A stretch of 64,000 bases of DNA, taken from positions 31,702,940 through 31,766,939 of the forward strand of contig NC_030854.1 in NCBI RefSeq assembly GCF_000208745.1, read 5' to 3'. Position numbers and translations under genes: made by a program. The notes below the pieces were generated by a model. The model was given only the letters and a program-made list of their open reading frames with translations, made no database searches and had not been told where the DNA came from. This DNA is from Theobroma cacao. Its lineage: Eukaryota; Streptophyta; Magnoliopsida; Malvales; Malvaceae. This document shows, in pieces, positions 20,301-30,352 of this stretch; position 1 is the first letter of the stretch; each line of letters starts with the position of its first letter.

Positions 20301-22953
20301 GTTCTTGGTCTGTTGATGCTCAGGGATAGGGGGAGATCTTTTTTCTTTCCTTCTTTTCTCTTTCTGTTCTTGGTCCTTTGTGCCCTGCTCTTTGTTCTTG
20401 TCATGTTGAGTGCTGTTCTCCTGACTTTGAGTAGTTTTTCTTGGTTTTTTGACATTGGGTTTTTGGTGAGGGCTTTTCATCAATATGCTCAGGGCAAGCT
20501 CTTGCTATGGTGCCCAGATACTATTTTTTGCAAAAAAAAATAAAATAAAATAAGAAGAGAAAAAACAAGAATGAAAAAAAAAAGAGAGAAAGAAAAAAAG
20601 AGGTGAAAAAAAAAGAAGAAAGAAGAAAAAGAAGAAAAGGAAAAAAAAGAAAAAGACAAAAAGAAGATAAATAGAAAAAAACCAAAACAATAAATACATC
20701 ATATAAAGAAGGAACAAATACTTCAAAACGCAGTCTTTTTCTTTCTTCTTGGGGGCCATTGTTTGATCCTTTAGGGCTGTTTTGACGAGTGGTTTTGTGC
20801 TGTGTGTTACCCGTTTTTTCTTTTTCTTTACAGGCGGGTGTTTCATGTTTCATTTCAGGGCTTGGATACTGGGGGTTTGGGATGTTGGAATTTTTAGGAT
20901 CATGACTCCAGCAGGTCGACGAGCTTTTGACTCCTGTCTCATGTTTGATTGAGAATGGTGACGAATGGTGGGTGGGCGAGTGATTGGTGAGAATTCTGAT
21001 GAGTGTGGGGGGTGGAGGTGGGGCCTTGAGATGTTACTGTGGGTCACTGAAGTGAGGGGCGCCATTTGGGGGAGTTCCGATTGTTTTTTCTTTCCTGGTG
21101 TGCTGAATCAGTTCATGCATGAACTCATGTGGTTTCCTTTTGGGGTGGGTTTCGGGGATGGGTTTCTTCTAGTCTGGGGTTTGGGTTTCATGATAGGGTG
21201 GTCGTGGATCTTGTGCTTCACGGTTGCTCTCATGTTTGGTCGTGATGATCTGACGGGGGACCCTTTTTTCTCTCGGAGGTGTTTAAGCTTTGTGGCCAAG
21301 GGGTTCCCTTTGACATTTGTTGGGCTGATGAGTTTTGGTTGTGAGCTGCGTCCGTGGTTGCGGTTTGTTTTTGAGGCGGCTACGGGCTGACAGGTTTCTT
21401 TTTTGATCTCTTCGTGGTTCGGGATGCTAGTTGTGTTTCTCTGGTTTTACGCTTGATGCTAGTTGTGTTATGCCAAGAGGAGTCTTACACTGGTTTGGTG
21501 TGAGACTTGTGTTGGCACTCAAGCTCGATTATCTTATGAATTCACCTTTCAAAAAAACCAAAAAAAGGCAGTTAGATTTCATGTGGACTAACCCTGAGGT
21601 GTTGCAGCCCGTGTGTTGATGCTTGATGTTCATTGTTTGCAGGCTGTTTTTTTCCTTGGCTTAGTGTCACGTTGTTTTGGCTGATCCTAGGCTTTGATGT
21701 ATATACTTCTTGTGATTTTTTTTCTCTTTTGCTTGTAACTATACAGAGCAACTATCTAGGTTTATACCCAAGCTGTGGGGATGTAACAATCCAAAATCTG
21801 AGATTCTTTTGTATTTGGAGAGGGCGTGCTTTGTAAGGTATAAAATTCTAACTTTCAAAAAAAGCAAAAAAAAAAAAAAACAGAAGAACACGCCTTGGCA
21901 CAAAGTAATCCCATAAAAACATGCCAAAGAAAAACATCCATCATACGACTTACCCACCTAACACACTATATATATTATATAGAATTGCTATTTTCTTGTA
22001 TTCTTTTCTTATTAAATTTATTTTAAGTACTCTCTTCATTTCAAAATTGAATATTCACTTTCCTTTTATTGAGTCAAACTTAATCACTTTGAATTTTAAT
22101 TTTAAAATTTTCAACATTTAAAATAATTAAAATTGCTTAATTTGTTTTCAATATACCTTGTGGAATTAAAAATTAAAAAAATAAATTTTTTATTTTAGAA
22201 TTTTTTAAAAATTATTTTTTGAAATTTTAATTCCATATGAAAATATAATAAATAATAATCAAAGTCGAATTTGTATGATAAAAAGAATTGAAAGTAGACA
22301 TCCGATTTGAAATAGAAGTAGTAAAATAGGTTGTTCACTAACTTAGTGAAAAAACTATCATCAAATTATGGGCATATATAAGATTCCAATTTATATAAGA
22401 TTGTTTCTAAGAAGGGATCGAATAGTTTCAAACTTGCTTACCTATCTTCTAAAGGCATGCCTCCCAAATCAGCAACTTCTCTTAAAGCAGCCCTCCATCT
22501 TTGTACCATGTCCATCTCAGACTTGAAGCTTTCTTCATGTCTAGCAAACCCTTCGGCAAAACTCCCTGTCTGCTTCCTCACTTGAGATGGCTTCACGTCA
22601 TAGAAAATTGGCAAAACAATGTGTTTGGAGAATTTCCTATGTTCCATTATCTTTACAAGTTCATTGAGGCACCATGTTGATGAAGCATAATTCTTTGAGA
22701 AGACAATGATAGATATTTTTGACTCATGCAAAATTGCTCTTTCAATTTCATCTTTTGTGCTCTTCCCTCTCTCAATTTCATCATCATCTCTAAATGTATG
22801 AATCCCTGCTTGCACCAAAGCCATGTAAAGGTGATCCGTAAAATTTTTACCCGTATCTGTACCTCTAAAACTCAAAAATACATCGTAAGTGCATCGAGAA
22901 ATTGACGAAGAGGACTCTTGAAGCATCGAAACAGCCATTGAAGAAGAACACAA
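7787..22953 (-). CDS. TNL-A: TIR-NB-ARC-LRR receptor with two C-JID domains
   Basis: Predicted intracellular immune receptor. The seven-exon model is 22953-22442, 13880-12740, 12648-12313, 12226-11354, 11270-10829, 8555-8428 and 8341-7787. Every intron is GT-AG, the phases agree, and the sum is 3,987 nt (1,328 residues plus stop). Domains: TIR ~22-170, NB-ARC ~205-550 with P-loop GIGGIGKTT (227-235), kinase-2 LLVLDD (306-311), GLPLA (409-413) and MHQ where MHD is usual (513-515), then LRRs and two C-JIDs. In the family, TIR tetramers formed through NB-ARC act as NADases, and the LRR plus C-JID contact pathogen effectors. Intron 1 is 8.6 kb and full of transposons; if it is not spliced, the TIR and NB-ARC-LRR parts would be separate. 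No frameshift or internal stop was found. Which pathogen it recognises cannot be told. Confidence 0.85.
8428..8555 (-). CDS. TNL-A exon 6: inter-C-JID linker
   Basis: This 128-nt exon (acceptor TTTTAG, donor AAG|GTTTCC) has no separate open frame of its own; phase and the identical arrangement in TNL-B support it. It encodes a charged linker with WREIELKDEELLRLGSS and VQIYNDLDESKMIASPK. That end parallels the tail of exon 4 (LQIYNYLTDTKMVATPQ), so linker and C-JID were duplicated as one module. Confidence 0.8.
8556..10828 (-). other. TNL-A intron 5 with MITE and (AC)n
   Basis: A 2.3-kb GT-AG intron between the first C-JID exon and the linker exon. It holds the MITE at 9572-10025, an (AC)9 microsatellite near 9155-9172 and partial direct repeats (AACTTAAGCTTGGGCAACAA near 9508 and its relative near 10090). 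The TNL-B intron at the same place is also long and shares the MITE. No other gene is seen. Confidence 0.8.
9572..10025. mobile_element. MITE in TNL-A intron 5
   Basis: Long imperfect terminal inverted repeats: the left begins ACATAATATCTAAAAAAGTT and the right ends with the complement of ACATTATGCTCAAAAAAGTC. There is no coding sequence. The same element is at 43217-43690 in the matching TNL-B intron, so it predates the gene duplication. Confidence 0.7.
10829..11270 (-). CDS. TNL-A exon 5: first C-JID domain
   Basis: Encodes VFHDSGITSCFVSGSEVP, then GSEISFSLP, the hydrophobic strand WLNLCIVYSLV, KLTWSYFSSFIGIP, LWLIHWP and ENGDLVSCKL. These are the landmarks of the post-LRR C-JID jelly-roll domain, which in characterised TNLs contacts the effector next to the LRR. 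The exon ends one base into a codon that exon 6 completes. Confidence 0.85.
11354..12226 (-). CDS. TNL-A exon 4: LRR domain
   Basis: 873 nt, 291 codons. Repeats of the LxxLxxLxLxxC type are clear: LPNLKILNLSHS, HSLERLMLKDC, KTLTVLNLKGC, ESLEELILTGC, KSLRVLSLDGT, SLVKLSLESC, PSLKSLNLSRN and TKLDELLLTCC. The last ~40 residues (from EPIENF to MVATPQ) form a linker that resembles exon 6. This is the likely ligand-facing surface together with the C-JIDs. Donor CAG|GTTTTT lies at 11354/11353. Confidence 0.88.
12313..12648 (-). CDS. TNL-A exon 3: NB-ARC/LRR bridge
   Basis: Starts GTKTIKCLTIDLQ after acceptor CAACAG and ends at NDTK before donor AAG|GTATGA. It holds the typical TNL transition MKRLKLLQLDYVKLKGDY, then LIWLCWHGFP and LVVLEMRNSSLKRVW, the first LRR-like strands. 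Its 336 nt match exon 3 of TNL-B exactly in length. Confidence 0.88.
12740..13880 (-). CDS. TNL-A exon 2: NB-ARC domain
   Basis: Acceptor AG precedes 13880 and restores the codon split with exon 1. The exon opens with a HESQFIQDIIKQV helix and PPYLVGID, typical of the start of NB-ARC after TIR. Motifs in order: P-loop GIGGIGKTT, RNBS-A FLADVRE, kinase-2 LLVLDDVDD, RNBS-B IIITSRH, CGGLPLAL, RNBS-D LFLDIACVF and MMHQMIRDTG. This is the ADP/ATP switch of the receptor. Donor ATT|GTAAGA lies at 12740/12739. Confidence 0.9.
14571..14993. mobile_element. MITE with GACTAAATTG-type inverted repeats
   Basis: The left end reads GTCAATTTAGTCCCTCTACC and the right end carries the complement (GGGACTAAATTGAAC and GAGACTAAATTGG). 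The centre is rich in GATGTGGCATG-type motifs. This layout is a common class of plant foldback/MITE repeats. There is no ORF. Confidence 0.6.
15690..18840 (+). pseudogene. 5'-truncated L1-type LINE with RNase H, degenerate
   Basis: Order on the plus strand: RT fragment starting near GCPLSPLLF, then an active-site region reading YVNY (15829-15840) where YADD is expected, the RT thumb-like stretch (LAMWNARSMFMGARVTLLK, then GGLGMVELGLKNRAILNKWL), a zinc-finger-like RT-associated region (APHKVKIFIW...), and an RNase H domain at 17499-17880 (DGWIKFNIDSASRGNP, GGILRDSRG). A second, related RNase H region follows at about 18060-18840 (KGWLSFNIDRAVRGNP, GGVLKDDEE). Multiple stops and frameshifts exclude function. 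The endonuclease and early RT are missing, as is usual for truncated LINEs. Confidence 0.75.
18466..18633 (+). repeat. 84-bp in-frame tandem duplication inside the second RNase H
   Basis: Two head-to-tail 84-bp units (18466-18549, 18550-18633) each encode a 28-residue block from IREAFKLF to IESDLNNA, with only a few differences. The duplication keeps frame. Confidence 0.9.
18996..19782. mobile_element. Palindrome-rich element with ACTTGACAATT ends
   Basis: ACTTGACAATT at 19002-19012 is mirrored by AATTGTCAAGT at 19769-19779. Possible 5-bp target duplications GTTTC flank it (18991-18995, 19783-19787). Inside are many AACACGTTTAA / ACATGTTTAAACACG palindromes and no ORF. It looks like a non-autonomous inverted-repeat element inserted in LINE-derived sequence; the class is not assigned. 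Confidence 0.55.
19783..21881 (+). repeat. G/T-rich tract with A-rich segments, probable LINE 3' sequence
   Basis: Purine-rich (19800-20000 and 20530-20690) and G/T-rich plus-strand sequence with poly(A)-like runs at 20531-20540, 21549-21565 and 21857-21881. Open frames here are low-complexity (Lys/Glu on one strand, Phe/Ser on the other) and are not called as genes. The poly(A) at 21857-21881 fits the 3' end of a plus-strand LINE, but homology is not demonstrated. Confidence 0.4.
22442..22953 (-). CDS. TNL-A exon 1: TIR domain
   Basis: Encodes residues 1-170 plus two bases of codon 171. After a Ser-rich leader come YDVFLSFRGTD (TIR motif 1), the DDDEIERG loop, SIIVFSKNYASSTWCLNEL and the WRAAL helix. 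The glutamate of the CLNEL motif (about residue 98) sits where catalytic TIR NADases have theirs. The exon ends LEDR at donor AG|GTAAGC (22442/22441). A second in-frame Met five codons in (22938) is an alternative start. No equivalent of this exon occurs beside TNL-B within the window. Confidence 0.9.
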
Positions 22954-24314
22954 GAGAATTTATATTGGCTGATAAGGGACCTAAAATAATTTAGAATAAC
23001 TTAATCATGTCATCAAAGGAAAGAATTCAATAAAAAAATGAAGGGCTTATATATAACCAAGATCAAAGAATTAAATATAAGTAGTTATAGAAGTTAAAAC
23101 TAAAGCGGGAATTAAAGATCATGATTAAGCTGGTTAATGAATTTAGACAAGACGACGGTACCTTGCGAACAGCTTTTCGTTGCAGTTGTACTCTCTACGA
23201 AGAGAAAGTGGATTGTAAAACCAGAATACTGATCAAGAAATAGATAACTTTTACTTTTCTATAGATATTGGAGAGAATGTGTTTTTATCAACTGAGAGCA
23301 GTAAGTCCCAGCACTAGAACCCTTTTTAAACTTAAAAATTGACATGATAAAGTCCTTTCTGACGTATAATTATTTTTATTGGTTGTAATTTTCAACTGAC
23401 TTTTTACGCCATTGAACAAAAGAGTTGTTGAACTTAAGGCAAAATATCGTGATTCATCATTTGTTCATTAGTTGTACATTTGATTGGATGAAAAGTGTAT
23501 GTATCTTTTATTTAAAAAATTTATTTCTTTTCTTAAAAAAAATACAATTAGATTGTCAACAATTTTCAAATATGTTAACCATAACAAGGAATTGTTCTTT
23601 GTAACAAAAATAACCTTAAGACAAGTTAAGTGAGATATTATATATATATTTTTTATGAAGTGGTCATAGTAATTCTAATTTGGAATACACAGGAAGGAGT
23701 CGAGAAAAGTTAATTATAAAAAAAAAAAAAACACTAGACATGCAAGATTTTTATATACGTTAATTATATAACTAGGAAATTTTTTGATACAAAAATAACA
23801 TTAAGTAAAAAATAAAAGTCAGTACTACGTAGAGCTTTGATGTATATATCTTCGATATATAATTTTGAATACATATGTTAGTAAGACTTACAGCTATCAC
23901 TTCACCAAAATTAATCGATAAAGAATTTTAAACATATACATGAAACAGCAAGTTATAGTATATATAAATAATATCATAATAGTTTTAAGGAACTTTCTAA
24001 AATTGAAATCTTGTGGAACTCATTTATTCTTTCACTATGAACAATCTTTCAGGAGAAATTGTTTTGAGTAGCACATACTTATTTGAGGGTTGAATGTAAT
24101 TTCCTAAAAAAAAAGACTATGTTTGACAAATTAAAGATTTCAACATTGAAAATTTAAGTACCAAATTAATATTTCTAAAACTTTTATGTAATAAATTTTT
24201 ACGGCCGATCTTTTCTAGTATTCTACTAAAATATGAATAATTATTTATTTATTTATTTTAAGTATTTTACATTAATAAATGTTAAAAAAGAAAGAATATA
24301 AATTAATTTAATTA
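22954..24314. other. Upstream region of TNL-A
   Basis: No coding sequence. 23965-24120 matches 200-263 plus 3054-3140 at the left of the window, without the LTR insertions found there. Includes (TTTA)n at about 24241-24260. The TNL-A promoter is expected at its left end. Confidence 0.55.
23048..23055 (-). promoter_or_regulatory. Candidate TATA box of TNL-A
   Basis: TATATATA on the minus strand, about 95 nt before the start codon at 22953, leaving room for a short 5' UTR. AT-rich context makes chance matches common. Confidence 0.4.
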
Positions 24315-27271
24315 TGTCACGACCCGAAACTCCCATCGGGCCCGTGACAACCGCCGCGATGTCCCGATAAGCACTCATTACCCCGAATGCCGATCGAAAC
24401 CCCGCAAGGCTTAGCATCAACTTCCGCATCTCCCCGGTGAGCGACAGTTATTAAATCTCGTATTTCAAGAAAATATAAGTTGGTTCCAACTCAAAACAAT
24501 AAAATATTATTTTCTAGCTCACAGGGGCATTTTCGTCATTTTTTTTTTTGAAATTTCGAAATCCGAAAAAATGTAATATGTAAGTGGAAACACATATTTC
24601 ATGATTTAAATTAAATTTTGAAGTCTAAAGCATTCGTTTAAAGTAAAATTATAGCTATTTGAATATAATAAAAATATTAAATAAAATATTCTATTTTCTT
24701 AAAACACAATATTTTCAAAGTCTTCCTAAAATAACTTTTGTAGCGTAAGAGTAAAATAAATTTATTCATATAGTAATAAAGATAATTAAAGTATGAAATT
24801 TCGTTTACAGTGACACGTGGGCCCCCAACTAACCAAGAAGGTGTAGAGCTACGAACCCTTACTTCCTATGATGCAACTCCGAGATTAATTCTCGTCTTAA
24901 TCAACTATCAACAAACTGTCCTGAGCCTGAAAAATGGATAGGAAGAGGGGTGAGATTAAATAATCCCAGTGAGTAAACAATTACCATCAAAAGCATCTAA
25001 AGCCGAGTAGATGGAGACAATATAAAAACGTTATATCTCAATAATGTTCATAACACAAATTTCATTTCAATCTATACCAAACAATTTATTTTCATCAAAA
25101 TTTCCCGGCTTATGAATTTCTTAAACTTGGCCCCTGCCAAAATCATTCTCGCAGGTACCTTCGTCAAGGTATCCCACTGAGACCGCCAAGGCTGTTCAAT
25201 GACCCATACCCATAAACATGTTTTCACATCTAACACACAGCCGTTCCTTGGCGTTGGCTGAGTCTCACTCTCACGTGGTGGCCCGAACGTGAGGTGCACT
25301 CAAATCATACCTCAGGAGATACTTCACCCAACATCTCCCCCCGGAGGTAAGTATATAATTGAGTTACCGTGCCCCTCTCATAGGCAGTCCACGGAAACCC
25401 CCACCACTGCAGTGACCGTTTAATATACCACCAGACCCATAAAAATTCCAGTAGCATAATATGGCGAATAAAATGTAATCCAGTCTACCGAGACCAATCC
25501 AAAATTGTTCATATATTTCATGCCAACCCCAAAAATTTAGCCATCATGCTACCATAGTGTCATAAGCCCCAATTTCAATAACATATAAAATCATAAATTT
25601 CAACACAGTCTCCATATACTCAATTTTCCCAAAACAATATTTGATTTCAAAACCAGTATAAATCTCATTTTTATTAAAAAACATTTTAATTGGAAAACAT
25701 AATATTTTATAATTTAAACTCACCATTCAATAAAAGCATCAAACAAGTATAATTACTCTAGATATTTAAGACGATAAATTGTCCACTCACAGTTCTAGGA
25801 GTCGATGTACTCCTAATCCCAGTCTTCAAGCACAATTTCTGTACTTTTACCAGTGTAATTTGCTCACCACCTATCCACAATGTACAATACATAATTCACC
25901 ACATCAATGCTTGACCATTATAAAATCAATTCAGGCTCGGTATATATGCATGATATGACATGCAACTTATCCGACTACCGCTTAAATGCGGTGCTGACCT
26001 AATTCGGCCTATTACCCGATTAAATTACTAACGCGTCCAATTTAATCTCAAATTAATTTTTTTCAGTTTCTATACCTCAATTGCACCCAAATTGACTTAA
26101 TGTCCCTCAGTGTGGTGCAAATTATCAGTCCCGATAGCAAATTACGAAAATACCCCTAATGGGTAAAAATTCATATTTTTGCTCCAAAAATTTCCATTAT
26201 TTTTCTAGACTCATAATTCATCATTATTCATCATAATTCCTCAAATAAACATCAAGATCATCAGCCAATATTCCCCTAGAAAATTCAGCCAATAATGGTA
26301 ATGGAGGAAAATAAATTCTTTTCTTGTTGTTTTGTTCCTAAATATGCTAAACTAACTTAAAACACTAACATAACTTAGAATCAAATTAATCTAACAAGTT
26401 TCTCTCTCCTAACCCATTTTTCCAGAATTGAATTCATCCTCAAATCACATGATTCAACCATGGAAAATGATGGGAAATGCATGGGAAAGGTAAAGCACAA
26501 GTCAAAATCAAGAAATTTTACCTTTGGTCACTTGTTTCCTTGAATTTTCACCAATTTTTCCTTGAATTTCTCCCCCTAGGTTTTTGTTTTTCTTTTCCCC
26601 TTTGTTTTCTTGCTATGGCCGGCCATAATGAAGAGAAAATGGTGGTGTGGGCTGATTTTTATAGTTAAATAATATAATAATCTAAACTTGCCACATGTCA
26701 CTACATTATTGGTCCATTTTTTAAATTCTTATCTTTTAAGCTTTAAATCTCCACCACACATTATTCCTTAAAATATCCATAACTTAGATAAAATTCTCAA
26801 ACTTATCCAAAGTCTTGGTGAAGTAATTTTTGATATTTACACTTTTGCCCCCGTAAAAATCAAAAATTACATTTTTGCCCCAAAAACTGAAAAATTGCCC
26901 ATAGACATATTTTTTATCCCTTATACTCATATCATTCCCCAATTTGTCAAATGTGATCTAAATTCTCTCAAAATCTCAAATTTTGTCCGCAGATGGAAAA
27001 ATTACAATTTTACCCCTATATAGTGAAAATTTCAATTTGACTCCGAATTGATCCTCGAACTCCTAATTACCATTTTGAGTCATCCCTGAACTGTGAAACT
27101 GTTAATTTCAACTTAAAATTCCTATTTGAACTAGTTCGAGGCTTAATCGACTTAATGATACCATTAGGGGTAATATCGTCTTTTAACGATTTTTCGAACT
27201 TCCTAAATATACAAACATTCTATCGAGCATGTGAATGACATTATAATTATTTTACAAAGCAGGGTTTGACA
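24315..27271 (-). mobile_element. Complete 2.96-kb solo LTR, TSD AATTA
   Basis: Begins TGTCACGACCCG and ends GGGTTTGACA, with identical 5-bp flanks AATTA (24310-24314, 27272-27276). It is colinear with 264-3053 and inverted relative to 31809-34790. The first 35 bp carry a small inverted repeat, TGTCACG (24315-24321) with CGTGACA (24343-24349). No internal retrotransposon genes are present. Confidence 0.88.
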
Positions 27272-28069
27272 AATTAAATGATAAACTTTTCTTTAAATAA
27301 GATTTGATTGGATACATTAATGCTTTTAACTACTAAGTTTTTGAATTTTTAAATGAAAATATTTTATTTAATTGGTTTCCAAAGTGAGTTATCAAACACA
27401 CTAAAATATTAAATCATTGAAAATTTTAATTTAATTGAAAATTTTTCAATAGTTTATCAAAGACTCTTTTTTATTGCTACTATTACTTAAAAAGTACATT
27501 TCACAACCAAAGTAAGAATATTTTTGAAGAACTAAAAAGTTAAAATTTTAAATGTATAAATAAAAAAATGCATGCTTTATCTTAATTTTATAGGAGATAA
27601 TTACATTTGAATCTATTGTTTTATTTGTAAATTTTAATTAGATATTATGCTTAATCCATAAATTGGATGGTAATGCTTTACATGTCAACCTTTATCTTTA
27701 AAAGTTATATCTAGAAATGACAAATGTCATTATTTAATTGGCTAGCTCGAAATATTTTTTTTCTCTTTTTTTTTTACTCCTTCATTTTCCCCGCATCGTG
27801 GACTAACATTAACTCTAACGAAATGCTTGGAGCCCTCTCCAATGTTGGATCAAACCAAGGAAAGGCTGGATTGGAACTCCCGTCATCTGATCTACACTAG
27901 GAGCAACCAAATTTGGCAATGAGGTCCCTTGATCCTCCCACGCCATTCAATGGCGTTGACCATTTCAATGGCTATGTCTAGCAAATTGTGGCCGCTTTGA
28001 CCCTCACAGTCCTATAATTGGCCTTTAGTCGGTGGGAAGAGAAAACAAAAAAGAAAGAAAATTAGAGAG
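27272..28069. repeat. Duplicated intergenic block
   Basis: 27272-27800 matches 35600-36010 and in part 5965-6170. The stretch 27800-28060 has more balanced composition, as if from an old coding sequence, but neither strand gives a readable protein and nothing is recognised. Confidence 0.5.
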
Positions 28070-28439
28070 TATTGCGAAAACTGTCCAAGAAACAACAAAT
28101 ATAAAACTAGAAGAAATCAAGTAAATGTAAAACATAAGAATTTACATGTTCAACTATCATTGAGAAATTAAACTACAATAAATTGACATGTATAGTTTAT
28201 CAAACCAATCCAAGATCCCTTGAATACCCTTTCTCAATAGCCTTCGAAAATACTATTCACTCTTCTAAAGTCTACAAACCCACTTTTAAAATATAAAAAT
28301 CCAAAGTAAAATGAGATTTGGACTCAATGTGGGCAACAACTTTAGAACTATATAACTACTCAATGTTGTATACAAACAAGAATTCTAATCAAATAAGATT
28401 TAGAATTCTAATCAACTTAAAACTCAACAAATCTCCACC

Positions 28440-29930
28440 TTTGACTTAATTCAAACACCTTAAACTTCTTTCACTAGTTGCACCCAATTGCAACTCTCTA
28501 ACTCCACCTACTTTCCAACACCTTAAACAACTCTCCAAGCACATGACTTTCCGAACCATTAGCCTTAAAACAATTACCCCAACTACACAATATTGAATCG
28601 AGCATGGTTCAATACTCAATTTCACAAATGGCCAATGCACCTATATAGCCTTAAAGTCAATAGCACTAATTGACTTTAAAAAGGAACCTCGACAACCCTT
28701 CCAACTCACCAACAAGATTTTATGTCCTTTCATGATCACCTACACCACGAGAACCTTTCATCACCTCCTCGGTAAATGAAATCTCACTTTGGTAGCTACC
28801 ATATCTTGTGCACTAATCTTATCCCTTCCAAGCCTTAATTTTTAGATGATACAAACCATGCAAATTCCCCCTAAGGACTATGTCACCTTGTGTGACTTTT
28901 ACCACTCCACCACAGGTAGAAAATCCATATCGTTCGGAGTTTAATAAGCTCAATGATATTATATTCTTATGCATCTTTAGGAGATAGGCCACACCACCCA
29001 AATATTGCGCAACCCAATAAAATATTTTGATTTTCACCATTCCAAGACCTATGACCCTCATTATTTACTTATCACCCAAAGTCAAATTTTTGACCATCCC
29101 TTTTTGAAGTAAATCAAAATAATCCTTTTGATAGTATAAGCGAATGACACAAGTAGAATCTAAATACCAACTAAAATTTTGCATACATATCTTCTGAGAT
29201 TGCTAGGATTGCACAATCATCATAATTACTAATGAAAACACACTCACCTTTGTTCCTATTACTTTCATCCCTTATTGTAAGATAATCCCTCTAAATGTGC
29301 CTATACCTTTGTATCAAAAACACTAAACACTGCTGGATCTAAACTTATTACCCTTAAATCCCATGCTTGTAATGTTGAGTCAACTAAATCTCTGCCTCCT
29401 TGATCTAACATTATTGTATCCTTCCCACAAATCAGAGATTCCACAACCACAAGTGATGTGGGGAATAATAGTGCCTTCTCTCATTCCTTCACTTTCACGT
29501 CGACCTCTTTCAACTGATCAATGATCTCGTTGAATCCGTTCATATATTTCATAAAGCCTCCATTCTCCTCATTTTTTAAGCCATACAACTTTCACTTAAA
29601 CCGCAACTTGTTGAAATAACTTTTTGCCAAATAAATCTAATCTTGGAGAAGAATCCTCATCAATAACATGGTTAAACATGTTATCCCCAATGCAAAGCTT
29701 CAAATAGCTTTCCTCCAACTCTGCCTATTCAACATGCTTCATGCCATCTAGTTGCCCTTTCTCCATCTCTATCAAGGAACGCATCAAACCTTGTTACACA
29801 AGGAGATCTTTCATCATTTTCGGTCATTGCGTGAAACTAATTTTCCCATCAAACTTCTTAATTGTGGAATTTCAATAGCTTGTAACTTTCGACATCTTTG
29901 TTGAATCTTGATTTATCAAACTCAAAGCTC
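28440..29930 (-). pseudogene. Copia gag and protease remnant
   Basis: Near 29820-29870 the minus strand reads KFDGKISFTQ then MMKDLLV, the start of a Copia gag. Near 29151-29169 it reads WYLDST, corresponding to the WxLDSG protease motif. Near 28922-28970 comes NIISLSLLNSERYGF, the gag-pre-integrase region. Many stops and frameshifts interrupt it, and everything downstream of the protease is lost. Confidence 0.7.
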
Positions 29931-30352
29931 TAATACAAGTTTGTTACGAAAATCATCCAAGAAACAATAAAGATAAAATCTAGAAAAATCAAACAAGTGG
30001 AAAAACACATGAATTTATGTGGTTTGGCCCTACATCCACAAAGTAAAACTGTTCTACTACTATTGATAAGTTAAACTACAATATAAATTGACATATATGG
30101 TTTCCCAAACAAACTCAAAATCTCTTGTACACCCATTCTCAATAGCCTCCCAAGAATACTCACCCACACCACTCTAACTCCATCTAGAGTAAAAATCAGA
30201 GTTATAAGGTGTTCCCTTTTTAAGGCTTCCAAAGCACTATTCACCCTTAGTGACCTACTTTTATAATATAAAAGTATCAAAGTAGAATGGCGTTAGGACT
30301 CAATATGGGACAATAAATTTAAAACCATACAACTACTCAATATTGTATACAA

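Larger units (their letters stand above)
13881..22441 (-). other. TNL-A intron 1 (8.6 kb, transposon-filled)
   Basis: Separates the TIR exon from the NB-ARC exon. Bases 13881-14280 match the start of the corresponding TNL-B intron (47030-47295 and 47610-47740). It contains a MITE (14571-14993), LINE sequence (15690-18840), a palindromic element (18996-19782) and a G/T-rich tract ending in poly(A) near 21881. From 15000 to 15690 and from 21882 to 22441 it is plain AT-rich intron. Confidence 0.75.

Noticed and set aside
19793..20853. Several long frames in the purine/pyrimidine-rich tract
   Set aside because: The products are runs of Lys/Glu or Phe/Ser/Leu on opposite strands, an effect of low-complexity DNA.
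20965..21390. 141-codon plus-strand frame rich in Gly/Trp/Phe
   Set aside because: It comes from the G/T-biased tract, no domain is seen, and the opposite strand is equally open in places.
26477..26668. 63-codon frame inside the LTR at 24315-27271
   Set aside because: It is not preserved in the homologous copies at 264-3053 and 31809-34790.
28070..28429. A separate solo LTR
   Set aside because: It pairs with 29942-31635 (after removing the hAT-like insertion), with primer site and polypurine tract placed as expected for one Copia element.
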